64,000 bases of DNA, taken from positions 3,905,539 through 3,969,538 of the forward strand of contig HG738140.1 in the NCBI GenBank assembly GCA_000499405.2. Direction: 5' to 3'. The translations under genes and the position numbers were made by a program. This DNA comes from Onchocerca volvulus (Eukaryota > Nematoda > Chromadorea > Rhabditida > Onchocercidae). Every line of letters starts with the position of its first letter. The first letter of the stretch is position 1. Under the pieces are notes generated by a model. The model did no database searches and had not been told where the DNA came from. It saw nothing but the letters and a program-made list of their open reading frames with translations. Of the stretch, positions 1 through 13,800 are shown one piece after another.

Positions 1-2698
1 GATATTTCTAGAGAATTACATGTATATAAAAGGAGCATATCTGTATAAAAGTGATAGCCTATTCCAATACAAATTTTTGTTAAAATTTGGAAGCAATCGG
101 TGGAGAAATTCTTATGATTCCAAGAGACACGTTATTTCAATTTAAGAGACTGCAATTCCCATTTTGATAAACTTTTGCATTCACGATCAACAAAGCTCAT
201 TGTCAACCTTGCAATTGTGCGGTTTAGATCAATGGGTAAAATTTACGAAAAGAGCAATTCAAGACACAATCTAATTTTAAAAATCAGAGAGATAATCCTC
301 AAATTGCTTGAGCGAAGCACTTGATTATACACTATCCTTACCTCGAAATTTGTGCAACGCAACTACGTTCCCACAAATCAAAAAATAAGCGAGTTACATA
401 TCTCACGAAGCAAAAAACAAACGAAAAGCTTGAATTGCTCACCTTAATTATTTAAAAACATTTGTCCATTGGAATGCAACGCGCAATGCGCATAAAAACT
501 TCAAATCAATCGATGAATGTTTAAAAACATGCGCATATTCGGCTGCAACTCTGTATTAAAATTTCAAAGCGATAGGTTAAGGACTTTCCGATATTTAAGA
601 TTTTGAATATAGATAATGTGCGTTTTTAAGAACGTACGGAGGTTTGAGATTTTGAACAAACGAACATTGACCTTTCTATTTATATATGTCGCTGAAATCG
701 CGAGGATGAAAGAAGAAAATCGGTGATCCCCTTGTTTTAAATAGGGATTTCAATGAGAGCAGTTTAGTGTTTCGACTCGGGCTTTTTCCCTCTAGTCTTT
801 TTCTCCTTTTTTTATTTTTTAAATTTATCATTAGATTTGTTTTATTGATATTATTGATTTTTTGCTGCTGTGTAATAAATAATAATTAATAATAAATAAT
901 GACAAATAATAATAGATAATAATAATTAATAATAAATAATAATGAATTTTTTGACTCTTCCCGTTCCGCATCTTCATGAGCGGACAGAATTTATTGAACC
1001 ATGCCTTCTTCCCGCATTGACTGTTGCTGCTTCTTGCAACGTTACAAGTTCTCCATCGATTGATTTGAAATTTTCATGCTGCGTTGCATTCAAATAGGCG
1101 CGTGTTTTTAGCTAAAGAAGGCCCGCAGTTTGAGCTTTTCGTTTGTTTTTTGCTTTATGAGAAGTGTAATTCATTTATTTTTTGATTTATCAGGAGTTTG
1201 GTTGCGTCGCACAAATGTCGGGATCATGATAGTGTATAATGAAATGTTTCCGTCAAGTAATTTGCGAATTATCTTTTCTCATATTAGGCTGATATTCCTT
1301 TTAATATTGGGTCATGTCTTGAACTGTCTGTTTGTCTTAAGTTTTCAATGTTCATTTTGTCACAACGTTTCAAATCTTAACTCATTGATTTGAAAATTTG
1401 ACACAACGTTACATTCACGTAGGCTGACAAATAAAAGTGAGCAAACTCTATTAACCACGCTTACTTTCTGTAAAATGGATTTGGCCTTTATTATGCAAAG
1501 CTCAGTAAGCTCGGTAATATGCATGTATCACTTTTGCATTTATGACTATCAGTATCTTTGCAACGCACATGAAAATTTCAAATTGATGAATATCTAAAAA
1601 CATGCGCGTATTCGAATGCAATGTTGATCAAAATTTCAAAGCACTGGCTTAAGGACTTTTTGATATCTAAGATTGTGAATATAGATGATGTGCATGCTTA
1701 GGAACCTTCGGAAGTTTTATATTTTGAACAAACGAACATTTCTATTTGTATAGATTAGCTGGAGAGGGATACACGAAGCGTGTTCGACCTCCATAGATAG
1801 CTGGATCGACTCCTATAGATAGCTGGGGACTTTTTTTTTTTCGGAAGCTTAATCGATATTGTGGAAAATTTTTACAAAATTGTTTTTTTTCCCAAGTTAT
1901 TGAAATCAGGAAAATTGAAATAGCGCGAGATAAGCTACTGCAGCTTCTAGATGATTATAAACATTTCTAGAGAATTACTTATATATAAAATGAGCATATC
2001 TATATAAAAATGAAAACCTATCCGAATACAAGGTTTTATCAAAATTTGAAAGCAATCGGTGGAAAACTTATTATGATTCCAATGGATACGTTATTTCAAT
2101 TCAAGAGATTGCAATTCCCAATTTGATAGATGTTTGCATTCACGATCAACATAGCTCAGAGAAAATCCTTACATGCGATTTAGATCAATGGGTAAAATTT
2201 ACGAAAATAGCAATTCAAGACACAATCTAATTTTAAAAATCAAAGAGATAATCCTTAAACTGCTTGAACGAAACATTTGATTGTACGCTATCCTGACCTC
2301 GACATTTGTGCACCGCAACTACATTCCCACAAATCAAAAAATTAGCGAATCACATTTCTCACAAAGCAAAAAACAAACGAAAAGCTTGAATTGTTCGCCT
2401 TAATTATTTAAAAACACTTGCCCATTGGAATGCAGCGCGCAACGCGCATAAAAACTTCAAATCAATCGATGAATAATTAAAAACATGCGCGTATTCGACT
2501 GCAACTTTGTTCAAAATTTCAAAGCAATACGTATATCTAAGATTTTGAATATAAATAATGTGCATGTTTAAGAACTTACGGAGATTTAAGATTTTGAACA
2601 AACGAACATTGACATTTCTATTTATATAGATTAGCTGGAGCTGGACACGCGAGGCGTGGTCGGTCTCCCCCCATGCGGAGCATGGCCGATCCAGCTAG
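1..2698 (+). mobile_element. Helitron-like non-autonomous repeat cluster
   Basis: Two direct copies of a repeat of about 680 bases lie at roughly 1-680 and 1964-2640. They share long stretches, including the segments starting at 16 and 1976 (AGAATTAC...) and the ends around 650 and 2600 (GAACAAACGAACATT). The right end at 2656-2698 has a perfect hairpin, CCATGC-GGA-GCATGG, followed shortly by CCAGCTAG and then T. That is the usual 3' end of a Helitron (hairpin, then CTRR, inserted before T). A related segment in inverse orientation lies at about 950-1110. Related sequence recurs at 5980, 22520 and 55466-57799 in this window. No coding sequence is evident, so these are probably non-autonomous copies. 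The left boundary is outside the window or degraded. Confidence 0.65.
1755..1830 (+). repeat. Nested hairpin-rich Helitron termini
   Basis: Three successive AGATAGCTGG or AGATTAGCTGG motifs with short inverted repeats lie between two copies of the large repeat. One of them is the arm pair CACGAAGCGTG. They look like stacked or nested 3' ends of the same element family. Confidence 0.45.
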
Positions 2699-3764
2699 TA
2701 TTTGATAAAATGATATAATTAAGTAGGAGCATTTTCTTATCAGTAATATGTTTCCACGCTTGAAAAAGTTTTAATGTATTATGCAAACAAATTTTATGTA
2801 AACAAATTTTATGCCAACAAATTTTTGAAAAAAAATTTTTTTCTTTTTAAATTTCTACTTAGTTGCCGTAAGAGAAAAGAATTTCTTGTTAAAACTTTTA
2901 TGGATTTCCTTTTAATTTCAATCAACAATAGTTTATTAATAAATAAAGCAAAACTGAGACCATGTTATATATTATAGCAAAAAATAGATAAAAAATGAAT
3001 TACTGGAAATATCCTTTGGGACTGTAATAGTCTTTTAAATTCATGTTGAGAACGTCGATTTAAAAAAAGAGTAAATTATTGGAGAATATGATACCAGTCC
3101 TGAAATTCCGGAATAAGATATTTCATATTAATTGCAATAATAATTTGATGTTTTACTTAATATTTGTGTATTTCAACGTTTAGTTCTGCTGTACTTTTCC
3201 AAAATATCTTTTGGTATTTACTATTTAATTTTTAATATTCAAAATTCTTTAGTTTGAATATTAGTACATGTATTACTAATTTGTTCGATTTGATAAAATT
3301 ATTATGATGATAATTAAGGAATTTATATGATTAGGAATGATTAAAATTTAAAATTTTATAATTAGAAATGATTAAAACTATAAAGAATTATACTTCAATA
3401 TCGTCTAATTCTTTTCGCTCAAATTGTTTTAGATGGATTTTATATTAAAATGATAAATAATATTTATAATTATCATTAATTATGATTAGCTATAACAATT
3501 ATCAGCCATTATGATAATTACAATGCATAATTCTATAATAATAACAATGCAACTATCATTACATAGTTGCTTCTTTTAGTTTTATATTTTGTAAAATGAA
3601 TAATTAAAATCTTAAAACAATGGATAATTAACGTCCAAATAAATGATAATAAATAAGTAAAGGAATTATGCAATTTTGAAAGCATTTAAATCGAAATTTT
3701 ACAATAATTCATTGAATTAATCAATAGTTGTTCACTTGTTTTGCGGTCGGAACGATACGGTAAC
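2699..3764. other. AT-rich intergenic stretch
   Basis: No convincing gene. It contains low-complexity A/T sequence and short direct repeats (ACAAATTTTATG-like words at about 2785-2825). It is the upstream region of the gene that starts at 3765; no promoter element can be named. Confidence 0.5.
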
Positions 3765-6700
3765 ATGCATCTGCGGGATTTACGAGTGAGAAATGGATCT
3801 TCTTTGTTGAATCAATCAATAAGGTTTGTTATGATCAAAAAATGCTGATAATTTCATTATCAATATTTTTTCAAAAATTCCCGATAGGTTAGACATTTAT
3901 GTAGAAGTAGAATTATCAAATGTAAGTGATAAAATCATTACAATATTTCAAATACTTCAAAAAATCCTTTAGAGCTTATTTTTCAACAATACATCTTTAT
4001 TTACGTAATTGCAGGATCCGTTTTATGTAGATCCTAACTTCTCGATTTCTTTGATGTAAGAATGAGTCCGAGACTAAAGTTATGTCCACGTCGAAGGAAA
4101 GATTGGAAACACGTCCTACGTGAAATGAATCCCCAACTGAAACATTTCGTACATTTGAGAAATCGGCGAATAGAATTTACGTAAAATGAATCCACGCAAC
4201 ATTAACTTATTATCAATTTTTTGAGCGTCATATAATAAGAATTTTTAAGTTTCAAATTGGCATATTAGTTCTCTAGAAATTTTTCTTCGTTTCTTAAACT
4301 TTTTTCGGAAAATGGAAACTTTTGAATAATTCATATCATTACAGAAATAATGAAATCGAAATTTATTGTTTTTTATCACCATCTGCCCGTTATGGTGTAT
4401 ATATCACGCGTACCGATGTACCGGATTTTCGACCGCTTGAAACTCACTTTTATAACTATCATTTTACTGTTTCGGATTTCATACTTGATACTGCGATCGA
4501 ATATACCTCAATGTGTGGTCCTTTTAAGGTAAATTTTTTCCTGATTCATATTTCAGAATGATCTGAAAATCTGATATTGTGATTCGCTAAGTTTAATATA
4601 AGTTATAATATCAATTTTTAAATTAATGTACAAACACAAACTTGAAGAATAAAGTTTTACTGATAGATACCTGATAGAAGTTAAGAATCCGTGACCTCTA
4701 ACTATTCTTCTTTCCACTAATAAAAATGAAATTTCACGTCATTGATCTTTGATTCTCGCTCTTTTCATGAACAGCAGTAAAACTTCACTCATCTAAAAAT
4801 GAAGAGAAATTATGAAGAGAAGACAAACTATCATATAAACGTGAGCATAGCATACGTTTAAACGTGAACAAATAAAGTTGCTTATACACGTAGACTTTTG
4901 AAGATCATCAAAATATGAATTAAAATGATAATTCAATTGCAGAGATTTCATCGTTTTTATTTTTTAAATGACACTATTGGTATACTTGTTGATTTTTCAC
5001 GTAATAATGGTAATGTAACACAAAATATTATCCAATTTTCACACGTAAATCATTCCGTGACGTGTGAGCATGCACGTACTTGGAATTTTAACGTTGATGA
5101 TATGTTATATGAAACGGATACTACTAATGTTATTGGTACAACAGCATTAATGAATGATAAAAATATCAGTAAGTTTTTAGAATTTGTTGATAAAAATTAA
5201 AGATTATTCATTGCTAATTAATGGAAAAATGAAAATTGTAACTAAATACAACTATACATAAGATTTTAATTTAATTCTGGAAAAAATTGAATCAACGTAA
5301 ATTTCTAGCATACTTACCAATACTTGGTGAAAAAGATCATATATCAGAAATATTTGTTCGATTAATACCAGCTAATCCATTTTATACATGTAATTTTATC
5401 ATACCAATATTAATAATTAATGAGAAAGATGCTTATCGACGTGTTATACGAGAGAATGACGTAGAATTGCTACGTGAGTCAGATTTATGCACCGATACTC
5501 GGTGTTATCCGTTTATTTACGAAACATCACTGTATTTCGTCGTACAATATCATCCGGTTAATTAAATTTGTATCGCTTAATTATTTAATTAATTAATCGT
5601 TGAATAATTTAATTATTAATTACTCAACTGACTAATTTGATCTTTAAAACTCGCCATCTAATTGATAGAAATTTTCTTAGTTAAATTATTACTTCTTTTA
5701 AATCATCTGATTCTTCTGAATCTTTGCTTAGCATCTATTTGGATAGAATCTATCGGAATGATCAGAACCATTCTTCTGATCAACTAAAGCTTTATTGATT
5801 CATTCTTATCACCATGCTAGCAATTTTATCAATTCATTCATCATCTATCTTCTATGTGATACATTTAAATAATTATATAATTGCAAGTAATTTTAAAAAT
5901 ATTGATTGAAATGATTTTCAATTTTTCAATTGAAATGATTTTCAATCAAACTTCACCTATCTCTTCATTTATCTAACTACTAGCTGAACGGGCCGCGTCT
6001 TGCGTGACCGGTCCAGCTTGTCTATAGAGGTTGGCCACGTTTTTGCGGCCACTTTTTTACCTGGCCAGCAAAGAGCAGGCATGGTCAGTAAATTCAGGCT
6101 GCTCATGAAAACGTGGTCAAAAAATTCAGTCCGCTCACTTATTTTTAACCGTCACAGGTGTGACAGGTGGAAAAAAAACAAAGATGTATCTTTATGAAAA
6201 TAGGTGTCTATTCAAATGTAACAATATATTTAAAAAAAATTTTTTTTTTTAAATCAGAGATTTAAAATCAGTAACAAGGAACATTTATATTTCTACTTAT
6301 AAAAATTTATCCAATAAATTTTTTCAAAATTTTTTTCCCGACAATTTTTTTACTAATATTCTTTTAGAAAATTACCAGGTGAAAATCAAACACTACCAAT
6401 CTTTTTATATTTATTTATTTATCCTTTTATTGGGTAAAATTTTCTGAAAACTTTTCTGAAAATTTTTTTCCCGAAAATTTTTTTTGCAAATACTTTTTAT
6501 ACTCAAAATACGTCGAATGTGTTAATTAATACGTTATAGTAGAAGAAATCTTATATAATTATTTTCGTACTAAATAGCAGGCAACTTTTTATCATTTTTC
6601 CACATTTGCATAGTTTTCACTAACGGGGAGGCTTTTAGGTCTTTTTTTTTTTATATACCATAACATTAAATATCAAATTTTTTAATGTGTGAACCAATTT

Positions 6701-7894
6701 GGTAATAGCGTATAATATGAGTTTGTAAAACTTATTTTATTTATATTTTATCATTTATTTGTTTTTTTTCTTTTTCAATATTTACAAATATTGAATTTTA
6801 TTTTCCAGGAAGATTTCAGCGTTTATCGACAAACTTGTGTTGCTTTGCTAAAAGTTGATTTCAAGAATTATTTCGAAACTAATTTTTCTTCAACAGCAGA
6901 AATTAATACATCTTATTTACCATTACGATGGACATATATTGCAAAAAATTATATACGACCACGTTTTGTTAAAATTATGGCACAAAATGGACATATTGCA
7001 CTTTTACGTGCATTTATTTCTGCACCAGAACGTACGTGGATTCTGGTTAATCTGAATACGATGACGATGAATCCATTGGAATTTGAAAAGATTTCAAAGT
7101 AAGGAAATTTGTTAAAATTCGGAAATTATGATAAATAATTAGTTAATTAACAAATAAAGGTTAAACTAATGAATGAGGTAAAATTAACAGCAAGCATATC
7201 ACCGAATTTAAAAGAAGAAAAGGCAAAAAATTTTGGCAATTGGATTATCTATACTTTGATTATTTCAACTGTAATAATTTCTGAAAGATATGAATTATTT
7301 ACAATCACTGCTAATTAGCATCCAGTTAATTTTAACTTTCTATACAAATTGCAAATTAAAAATTATTTATTTTCTTAATAAAAAATAATATTACTATAAT
7401 ATTCTAATTTTATTCTAACAATTTAAACAAAAAAAAAATTTTATTTAATATACTATCAGTTTTCAAGTATCATTGATGATTGCTGATCAAACAAAAGAGA
7501 AAAAGAAAAATTTGATTTTATTGACTTTACTATAATTTTTATTTCAAAGAAATATCTTTTTTTTTTTTTGTATATTAATTATTATAGAATCAATTCTATA
7601 TCAATTATCAATATCATATCAATTATTATGAAATTTTTTTTCAGACATAACTGTGTAATGTTGGACAAAAATCGATTGATTTTTCATTTGCATCAAAATT
7701 TAACACTTTTTAACTATAATATCATTTGGAGTTATTATTCGGTACCAAAACTTCAACATTTAGCATTTTGGAAAGCAATTATTATGCTTAAAAAATTTCG
7801 AACCAATGAATGTTGGCAGTTTCATCTAACATTTCATAAATTTTGTATCACTTGTTCAACTCTTCAAATTATCACACGACTATTTCATTGCTAA
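3765..7894 (+). CDS. Uncharacterised 443-residue protein, eight exons
   Basis: Exons 3765-3823, 3888-3921, 4015-4055, 4345-4528, 4943-5168, 5309-5556, 6809-7098 and 7645-7894 join in phase at every GT..AG intron to give one open frame ending in TAA. I do not recognise the family. The protein starts MHLRDLRVRNGSSLLNQSIR. No signal peptide or clear membrane segment stands out. Beta-rich stretches in the middle would suit a propeller or sandwich fold, which is inference. Near the C terminus (residues about 393-404) the segment VPKLQHLAFWKAI faintly resembles a SOCS/BC box, but it lacks the usual Cys and the spacing is one residue off. Intron 6 carries a Helitron fragment. Confidence in the gene is high because seven junctions agree in phase. 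Confidence in any function is very low. Confidence 0.75.
5905..5946. repeat. Tandem palindromic 18-mer
   Basis: ATTGAAATGATTTTCAAT occurs at 5905-5922 and again at 5929-5946. Each copy is nearly its own reverse complement (arms ATTGAAA and TTTCAAT). It sits in intron 6 of the gene at 3765-7894, just before the Helitron end. Confidence 0.7.
5980..6235 (-). mobile_element. Helitron 3'-end fragment
   Basis: Read on the minus strand, the segment ends in a GC-rich imperfect hairpin followed by CAGCTAG. The inner part shares CAGTCCGCTCA and a following GTGACA..GTGGAAAAAA tract with the related repeats at about 22680 and 57570. It is a truncated copy within an intron, and the right boundary near 6180-6235 is approximate. 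Confidence 0.55.
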
Positions 7895-8650
7895 TATATA
7901 ATCCCTCGCCTTTTTCTTTTTTTTTTTTTTTTGTTAATTTCAAATTTTTAAAACTAAAAAATTGGTTTGTATCAATTTTTCATTTCGAATTTCAAGTACT
8001 CATATATTTGTCTAGAAGTATTAATATATTTTTGATTTAATACACGCATATAAACGGATATTATTAAATAATACTATTACTTTTCATTTCGAATTTTAAA
8101 TATTCACGTATTTGTGCTAGAAGTACTAACATATTTGTATTAATTTATTATATAATAAAAAAATAACTGAAGTATTCGGGAGTTTTTTGAAGCCTTATTC
8201 CATTAATTTAACTTATTTGCTAATTAATTAATCACATTGTTTTATTTGAAATTCGAGATCAAATTTTTTTTTTTCTGTTTGATATCATATATGCACATCA
8301 GTGGATATAAATGGGAAAAAAGAAAACGAAATTAATATAAATTAAAATGAAGTAATAAAAACAAATTGTTAGAAGATTTAATAGTGAATGAAGAAAAAAG
8401 AAAACTTTGAAACTATTTAAAAGTTATGTAAACAAAAATAATCTAAAAAGACATCGATAATAGTTGAATTCAATTAATATTATGCTAATAACAAATCCAG
8501 AAATTTCTCAAATTAATAATTTTTAAATAATTATTAATTATTTTCAAAAAGTTTTTCTACTATTATATCAAAAAATATTCAAAATTTTTGAGAAAATTCT
8601 CAAAAAATTCAAAAGTATCATTATTAGCATCAAATTTTATCAATAAATTT
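7895..8650. other. Convergent intergenic region with direct repeat
   Basis: This lies between the 3' ends of two converging genes. It holds T-runs and an imperfect direct duplication (about 7979-8038 and 8081-8140), both copies starting CATTTCGAATTT and containing a TAGAAGTA word. No exon is seen. Confidence 0.5.
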
Positions 8651-9907
8651 TTAGTGATTTATTTTAGAACTTTTTTCTTGATTCATTTTAATTAATTTGA
8701 TACATGAAATGGAATTATTTTGGAATAAATTTTTTTCATAACATTGACAACCATTATGACTTTCAATATAAGAAAGTATTTTTGAATGTGATATATTGCT
8801 ATGCTGTAATTCCAACAATCCGATATGATAAATTAATCGTTTCGCTGTAATTTCTTTAAATAACAATTGATCCTTACGCATACACTGCTAAAATAAAGAT
8901 TTTTTTTTCTTTTTTTTAGCAAATTAAAACTTAAAGAAATAAAATTTCAAATTTTCACAAAAAAATTCCAGCATTTTTTGTTCTTATTTTTGGTATTAAA
9001 TATACCGGACAATTTAATCATTTAAATGAAATTAATGATTATAGAGAAAATTTAAATTCGTAAAATCAATTATCAGTGCAGTGATAAGATGAAATTATTT
9101 ACGAGGAACAGGAGCAAGAGGATTGCACAAAGAGCCTAGCTAGATAAAAATAAGACAAAGAAAAGTTAGTCATATTAAGACAAACTTATTGCGATGTATT
9201 AGTAATAAATAAAGTATTTCAGGTACAAATATAGTAAAATGAATTTTAATCTTCGCTGTAACCCTTAAATTTTTGAATTCATTTAGATGATTCAAAATTT
9301 TTGGAATATTTTATTTAAAACTTGTAAATTTAGAAAAGTTTTAATTAGAGATTTGATATGAAATTTAAAAAACAAAATGGCAAATTTCCATATACCTTAT
9401 TCAAAATTCCTCCATCACAATGATGATCAATTGTTAGATATAGCTTCGATGGTTCGATATTTTTTATTTGAAATAGAAACTCATCTTCATGATTTGCTGT
9501 AGTACCATCATCTTTCAGTCCTTCTGTAAATGATTTTATAAATTTATTTCAACTTAATCAACAATCAGAAAGCAGATCTGTACTTTTGACATTTGAGAAT
9601 TAACTTATTTTCTCATCGAAAATAATTTTCTCTTTCAGGTTTTCCCGATCTGGTTCACCTATTACTTCAAATCTATCTTGACGTGTAGGTACAATTTCGA
9701 AATAATTATCTAATTAACCAACAAACAAATACATAATGTTATAATTTCTGCTTATCACATCACGCTTCATCATGTGGAAAATTTTACGTGAAACACGTTA
9801 GAACTCTTTAACATGCACCTCCATCATAAAGTTTTAGTCGTGCGGCAAACACAGGTGCACCACCACATGCCAATACACCATGAATTCGTACTGTTTCGCC
9901 AACTGCA
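8651..9907 (-). CDS. Transthyretin-like (TTL) family protein, 5' end unresolved
   Basis: Exons 9907-9819, 9676-9605, 9523-9396 and 8884-8651 join in phase. The first carries RIHGVLACGGAPVFAARLKL, the typical opening strands of nematode transthyretin-like secreted proteins. The third has PSKLYLTIDHHCDGG, matching the family's Cys-containing strand. The last begins CMRKDQLLFKEI and ends the domain with LIYHIGLLEL. Family members are normally extracellular and of largely unknown function. The tail after the domain is unusually long and Cys-containing (NGCQCYEKN). The 9676 acceptor (TCAAG) is weak. The first exon is unsettled. ATG 10314 (exon 10314-10268, correct phase but weak donor) would lack a signal peptide. 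ATG 10213 (MRKSGCLFLLLE) looks like a signal peptide but is out of phase. Confidence 0.65.
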
Positions 9908-10866
9908 CTGTTCACAGGAGCAAATAATTGAAGAATCTTCAATTAAAATATGCACATTAGACGTTACCACACGTTATACGTCACAAAAACGTATGCCAAC
10001 ACCTTTTAGACGTTAACTACGCATGTCAATGTATTAGAATTAATATCATCATTCGTAAATGCACTGATTAATTTACTAGTGGAATGTCATTTTGCTCATT
10101 TTCCAAACAAAATGAAATATTTTTGTCTGTAAAAAAATTTAGCTCAATGTTTTAACACAATTAGTAATTCTGCGAACCTCAAGGAGTAAAAATAAACAAC
10201 CGCTTTTTCGCATTTCAAAATGAATTAATGAATAATTTCTTCTATCTGAGTAATACAAAATTAAGACCTCATATCAAATTTCATTGTTATATCATTTTCT
10301 GAAACTTGAGGCATAATCTGTAAATGGGATTATACTTGAAAATGCATTATATATCAAATATTAAATTCTTTAATGAATATGAATTCCAGTGTTCAATACA
10401 ACTAACAATATCGGTAATCAAGACATTTCATGAAATTTGATCAATAAATGTGGAATTCAACTGCTTCATATAAATGAAGGAAAACGTCAGAATAACAATT
10501 TGTATAACATAAAATATTTATTTTACAAAGTAATGCTTTTCTGATAAAAATATAATGATAATCACTTATAACCTGAGATGATGATAATTATAAACTATAA
10601 AGACCATTTAATTTTAGATAGAAAAAACAGGTCAGAAAGTAAAGTAAACAAAGAGAAAGGAATGAAATACTTTCTGAGACCAAAGAGCTTAAAAAAGCAG
10701 CATCGTATCCTGCTGCTTACTAAGAATTATTACAAAGCTATTCTCATGAAACTATAGTTATCAATAGTGGCAATCATTATGAACTATACAAAAAGGAGTT
10801 AAATAGCACGAATGAGAATTAACTTACAATTATACAATACACAATTATTAATAGAAAGTGATAAAA
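9908..10866. other. Upstream of TTL gene and 3' flank of BRD8 gene
   Basis: Apart from the two candidate TTL first exons discussed for 8651-9907, nothing codes here. The part nearest 10866 should hold the BRD8-homologue 3' UTR. An ACGT-rich patch lies at about 9960-10015. Confidence 0.4.
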
Positions 10867-13800
10867 TCATTCCTTAGATGCTCGTCCTCCGCGTGGTACT
10901 TTCGGAGTTTCACTAGTTTCTCGTGAAACATTGTCAAATGTTTTTTCCTTACCAGGCTCCTCCGAATTGACACGTGGACTTGAAAATTTTGAACGTTCAA
11001 ATTTCGCCTATAAATTTCGACGAGATATTAATTTTGAGAAATATGAAATTTTACAAATTTCAAACGAAAAAATTGATTTCAAAAAAATCTAAAAATTATA
11101 AAATCACAAATGAGTCGAGATGAATATGTTTCCAGAATAATGACTTTTAAATCTAGATAGACTCTTAAAAGACCAGAAAATCACAAAAGAATTAACATAA
11201 AAAACCATAAAAACCTCTTCTGCAGCAAAAGCAACACTTCTTCTGGTCATATGTGTGGTGCCCCGCACAAATAATACATCTTTCTGAAGCATCTGTAAGG
11301 AAGAAAAAACTAAATATTAGATCTAATTTTCTATCAGTGATACGGAGCATAGAAATCTTTCGTACTATTTGATTAATTGAAATATAAGTAGTTATTCTGG
11401 AACTCTGTAAACAATAAAAATATAATTTCAGGTGACTGCAGAGATCAACAGATCGAATAATAAGACTATTACTATTCTACTATATATTAGCTCTTCTACT
11501 ATATATTGATTTCATAAACAAGAATTCTAGATTAAAAAAAAGATAAAGTAACCTTAAGTGAACTCAGCGTATCAACGGCCATCTCTTTTGCATACTGATT
11601 TACATCATGACCTGTACTGTTGAACATCACTGCATTCGCAAACATCAGCAGCACATTTCGCTTGAAATCACTCATTCTTGACAAATTACCACCATCCAGC
11701 AATTTCTTTAACGTACTCAAGTCCATACGACTGCAACTTTTCTTTTCAGAAGAATGTTTTTAAAATTCGGAACTTATAAGTATAAATGAATCTGTTTATT
11801 AAATAAATATATTGAAAGAAATGAATTAATATGAACTAGCACGGCCAATCAACTGGTAATAGTGGACAATAAAAGCTGGTTATTAAAATAGTATTAAAAT
11901 ATAAAATTCTTTAAAATTTCAAGAAGTGTCAAATAATTCCTGACTAATCAAAAAATATTACTTTATTTGCATAAATGAAAATACCTTTTAACGGTTTTTG
12001 AATATCCTCGGGCATCTCGATCAGAAACAGGATGAGCAAAAATGGCAGCATGCCGATGACTGGATACCATACGCCATGCAGTAACCATAAGAGCTTTCTG
12101 TTCTACATCACCATCAATCGAACCACCCTTAAAATATGAACTTGTTATCATTAATATAAATAAATATCATTAGCAATTAGTATGATAATATCAATTTTTT
12201 GCATTTTCAATTAATTAAGCAGGTGCAGGTAGTAATCAATCGAATAATCTTGGTAAATCTGGTAAAGTTATCAATATAAATGGAGAAAAGGTAGCAGATA
12301 AGTGTGTGATATATTGATGCATTGAATATAATGTAATTTAATTGAAAGACGTCAATTAAGACTTAAAAATTCAAATTACATCATCGGAAGGTTATAGGTA
12401 TCATCCGGATAGAATATTAATAAGACTGTATTCATTATTCAATAATTTAAAAATGCGATTGGTTTTAATTGATAAAATCATTTCTAAGCATAAATATTTC
12501 ATTTTGAATAGTTGTTAATTACTACTGACTAAAAAAATTTCTAATGATGCTCCTTAAAAAGAAAAAAAAAAAGGAATAATTAAAACTGAAGCATGTTTTT
12601 TACTAGATATTAAATCATATCTCAAAAACCACGAAAATCATACCCTTTTCGACTGCCGACGGCTTGAACGTGTTACGACCGTACTTCTTTTCGGCGATCG
12701 GATTGCAGAAATTTCCGAAGATGCTCCTAAAAAAGCAATAGAATATTTCGGATATCGCTTTGTATGATAAGTTGTGGTATAAAATGATAATAAAAATGTG
12801 CCATTGATATACACAACTTTTTTATGAAACTTTTAATTTTTTCTTTTCTTTTTTATGATTAATCTTAATGGAAATTTCAAAAAAAGATTTTTGACGGAGA
12901 AATCTAAATACTACCTGCTTTTTCTTTCGCCTTTTCACTGGTGACAGCAGTCGCTTTCGAGGCACGACTTCGCGTGCGTAAATCGAAGAGCTTTTTATCA
13001 TCATCTGATTCTTCCTCCACAGCTTGCTTTTCCTTAAAATATACTATCATTATTTAATAGAGCAAATTTCAGAGATTTGAAAAAGAGGAACGACACAAAT
13101 AATGCATAAAACCATGAACAAACAAAACTAATTAACAACAGTTTTGTTTCAACCAACAAGAAAGATATCATCAGCCAAGAATTTCACCTACTAAATAGCA
13201 ACAAAGAACTAATAAATAATGTTTCTTTCAATAATATATATTATTTCTTCCAAAAATGGCTTAAATTAAAGGACAAAAATTACACGAATATGAACTTCTT
13301 TTTCAGGTTCTGGACTGGATTGCAATTCAATGTTGCTTTCAATTCGATGTTTCATATCCCTTTTCTCAGCATTTTCAACATCTTTGCTAGATAATCGTCT
13401 AGAAATGTTTTATTATAAAAAAAGAATAAACATTTTCAGTGAAACGTTGAATTCTTCTTATTAAATATTGCTTAACTATGAATCAATTTATAACCTGATA
13501 ACCGAAACGTACATCATTTCCCAAAAATTATAATTTTCATACCGCCGTTTGGCAGGCGTTGCTTTCACTTCTTCCTCATTACTACCAACAATTTCCAATT
13601 TTGCCGATCGTTTCCGTCTTCCCGTTTGTTCAGGTGTTGCAGATGCACTAGCTTCAACATCGATTTTCGCATGACATCTTTCTGATCGTCTAAAATATTT
13701 TTATAAAGGATAGCTATTAACTAACAATTTAAATTTACAATATTCAGCTGTTCAAAGTACCTTATCAATCTATCATTACTGTCACTTCCTGATCTTGTGA

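Noticed and set aside
1130..1393. 87-codon plus-strand frame inside the repeat cluster
   Set aside because: Phe/Ser-rich chance frame in non-coding Helitron-like DNA.
4350..4532. 60-codon frame MKSKFIVFYHHLPVMVYISR..., starting five bases after an acceptor, membrane-like
   Set aside because: The overlapping frame joins in phase with three upstream and four downstream exons; this frame hits a stop at once in the next exon.
9098..9146. Minus-strand mini-exon ALCAILLLLFL between the last TTL exons
   Set aside because: Phase fits, but it would put a hydrophobic insert into the TTL fold; direct joining of 9396 to 8884 gives the expected NK-CMRK sequence.
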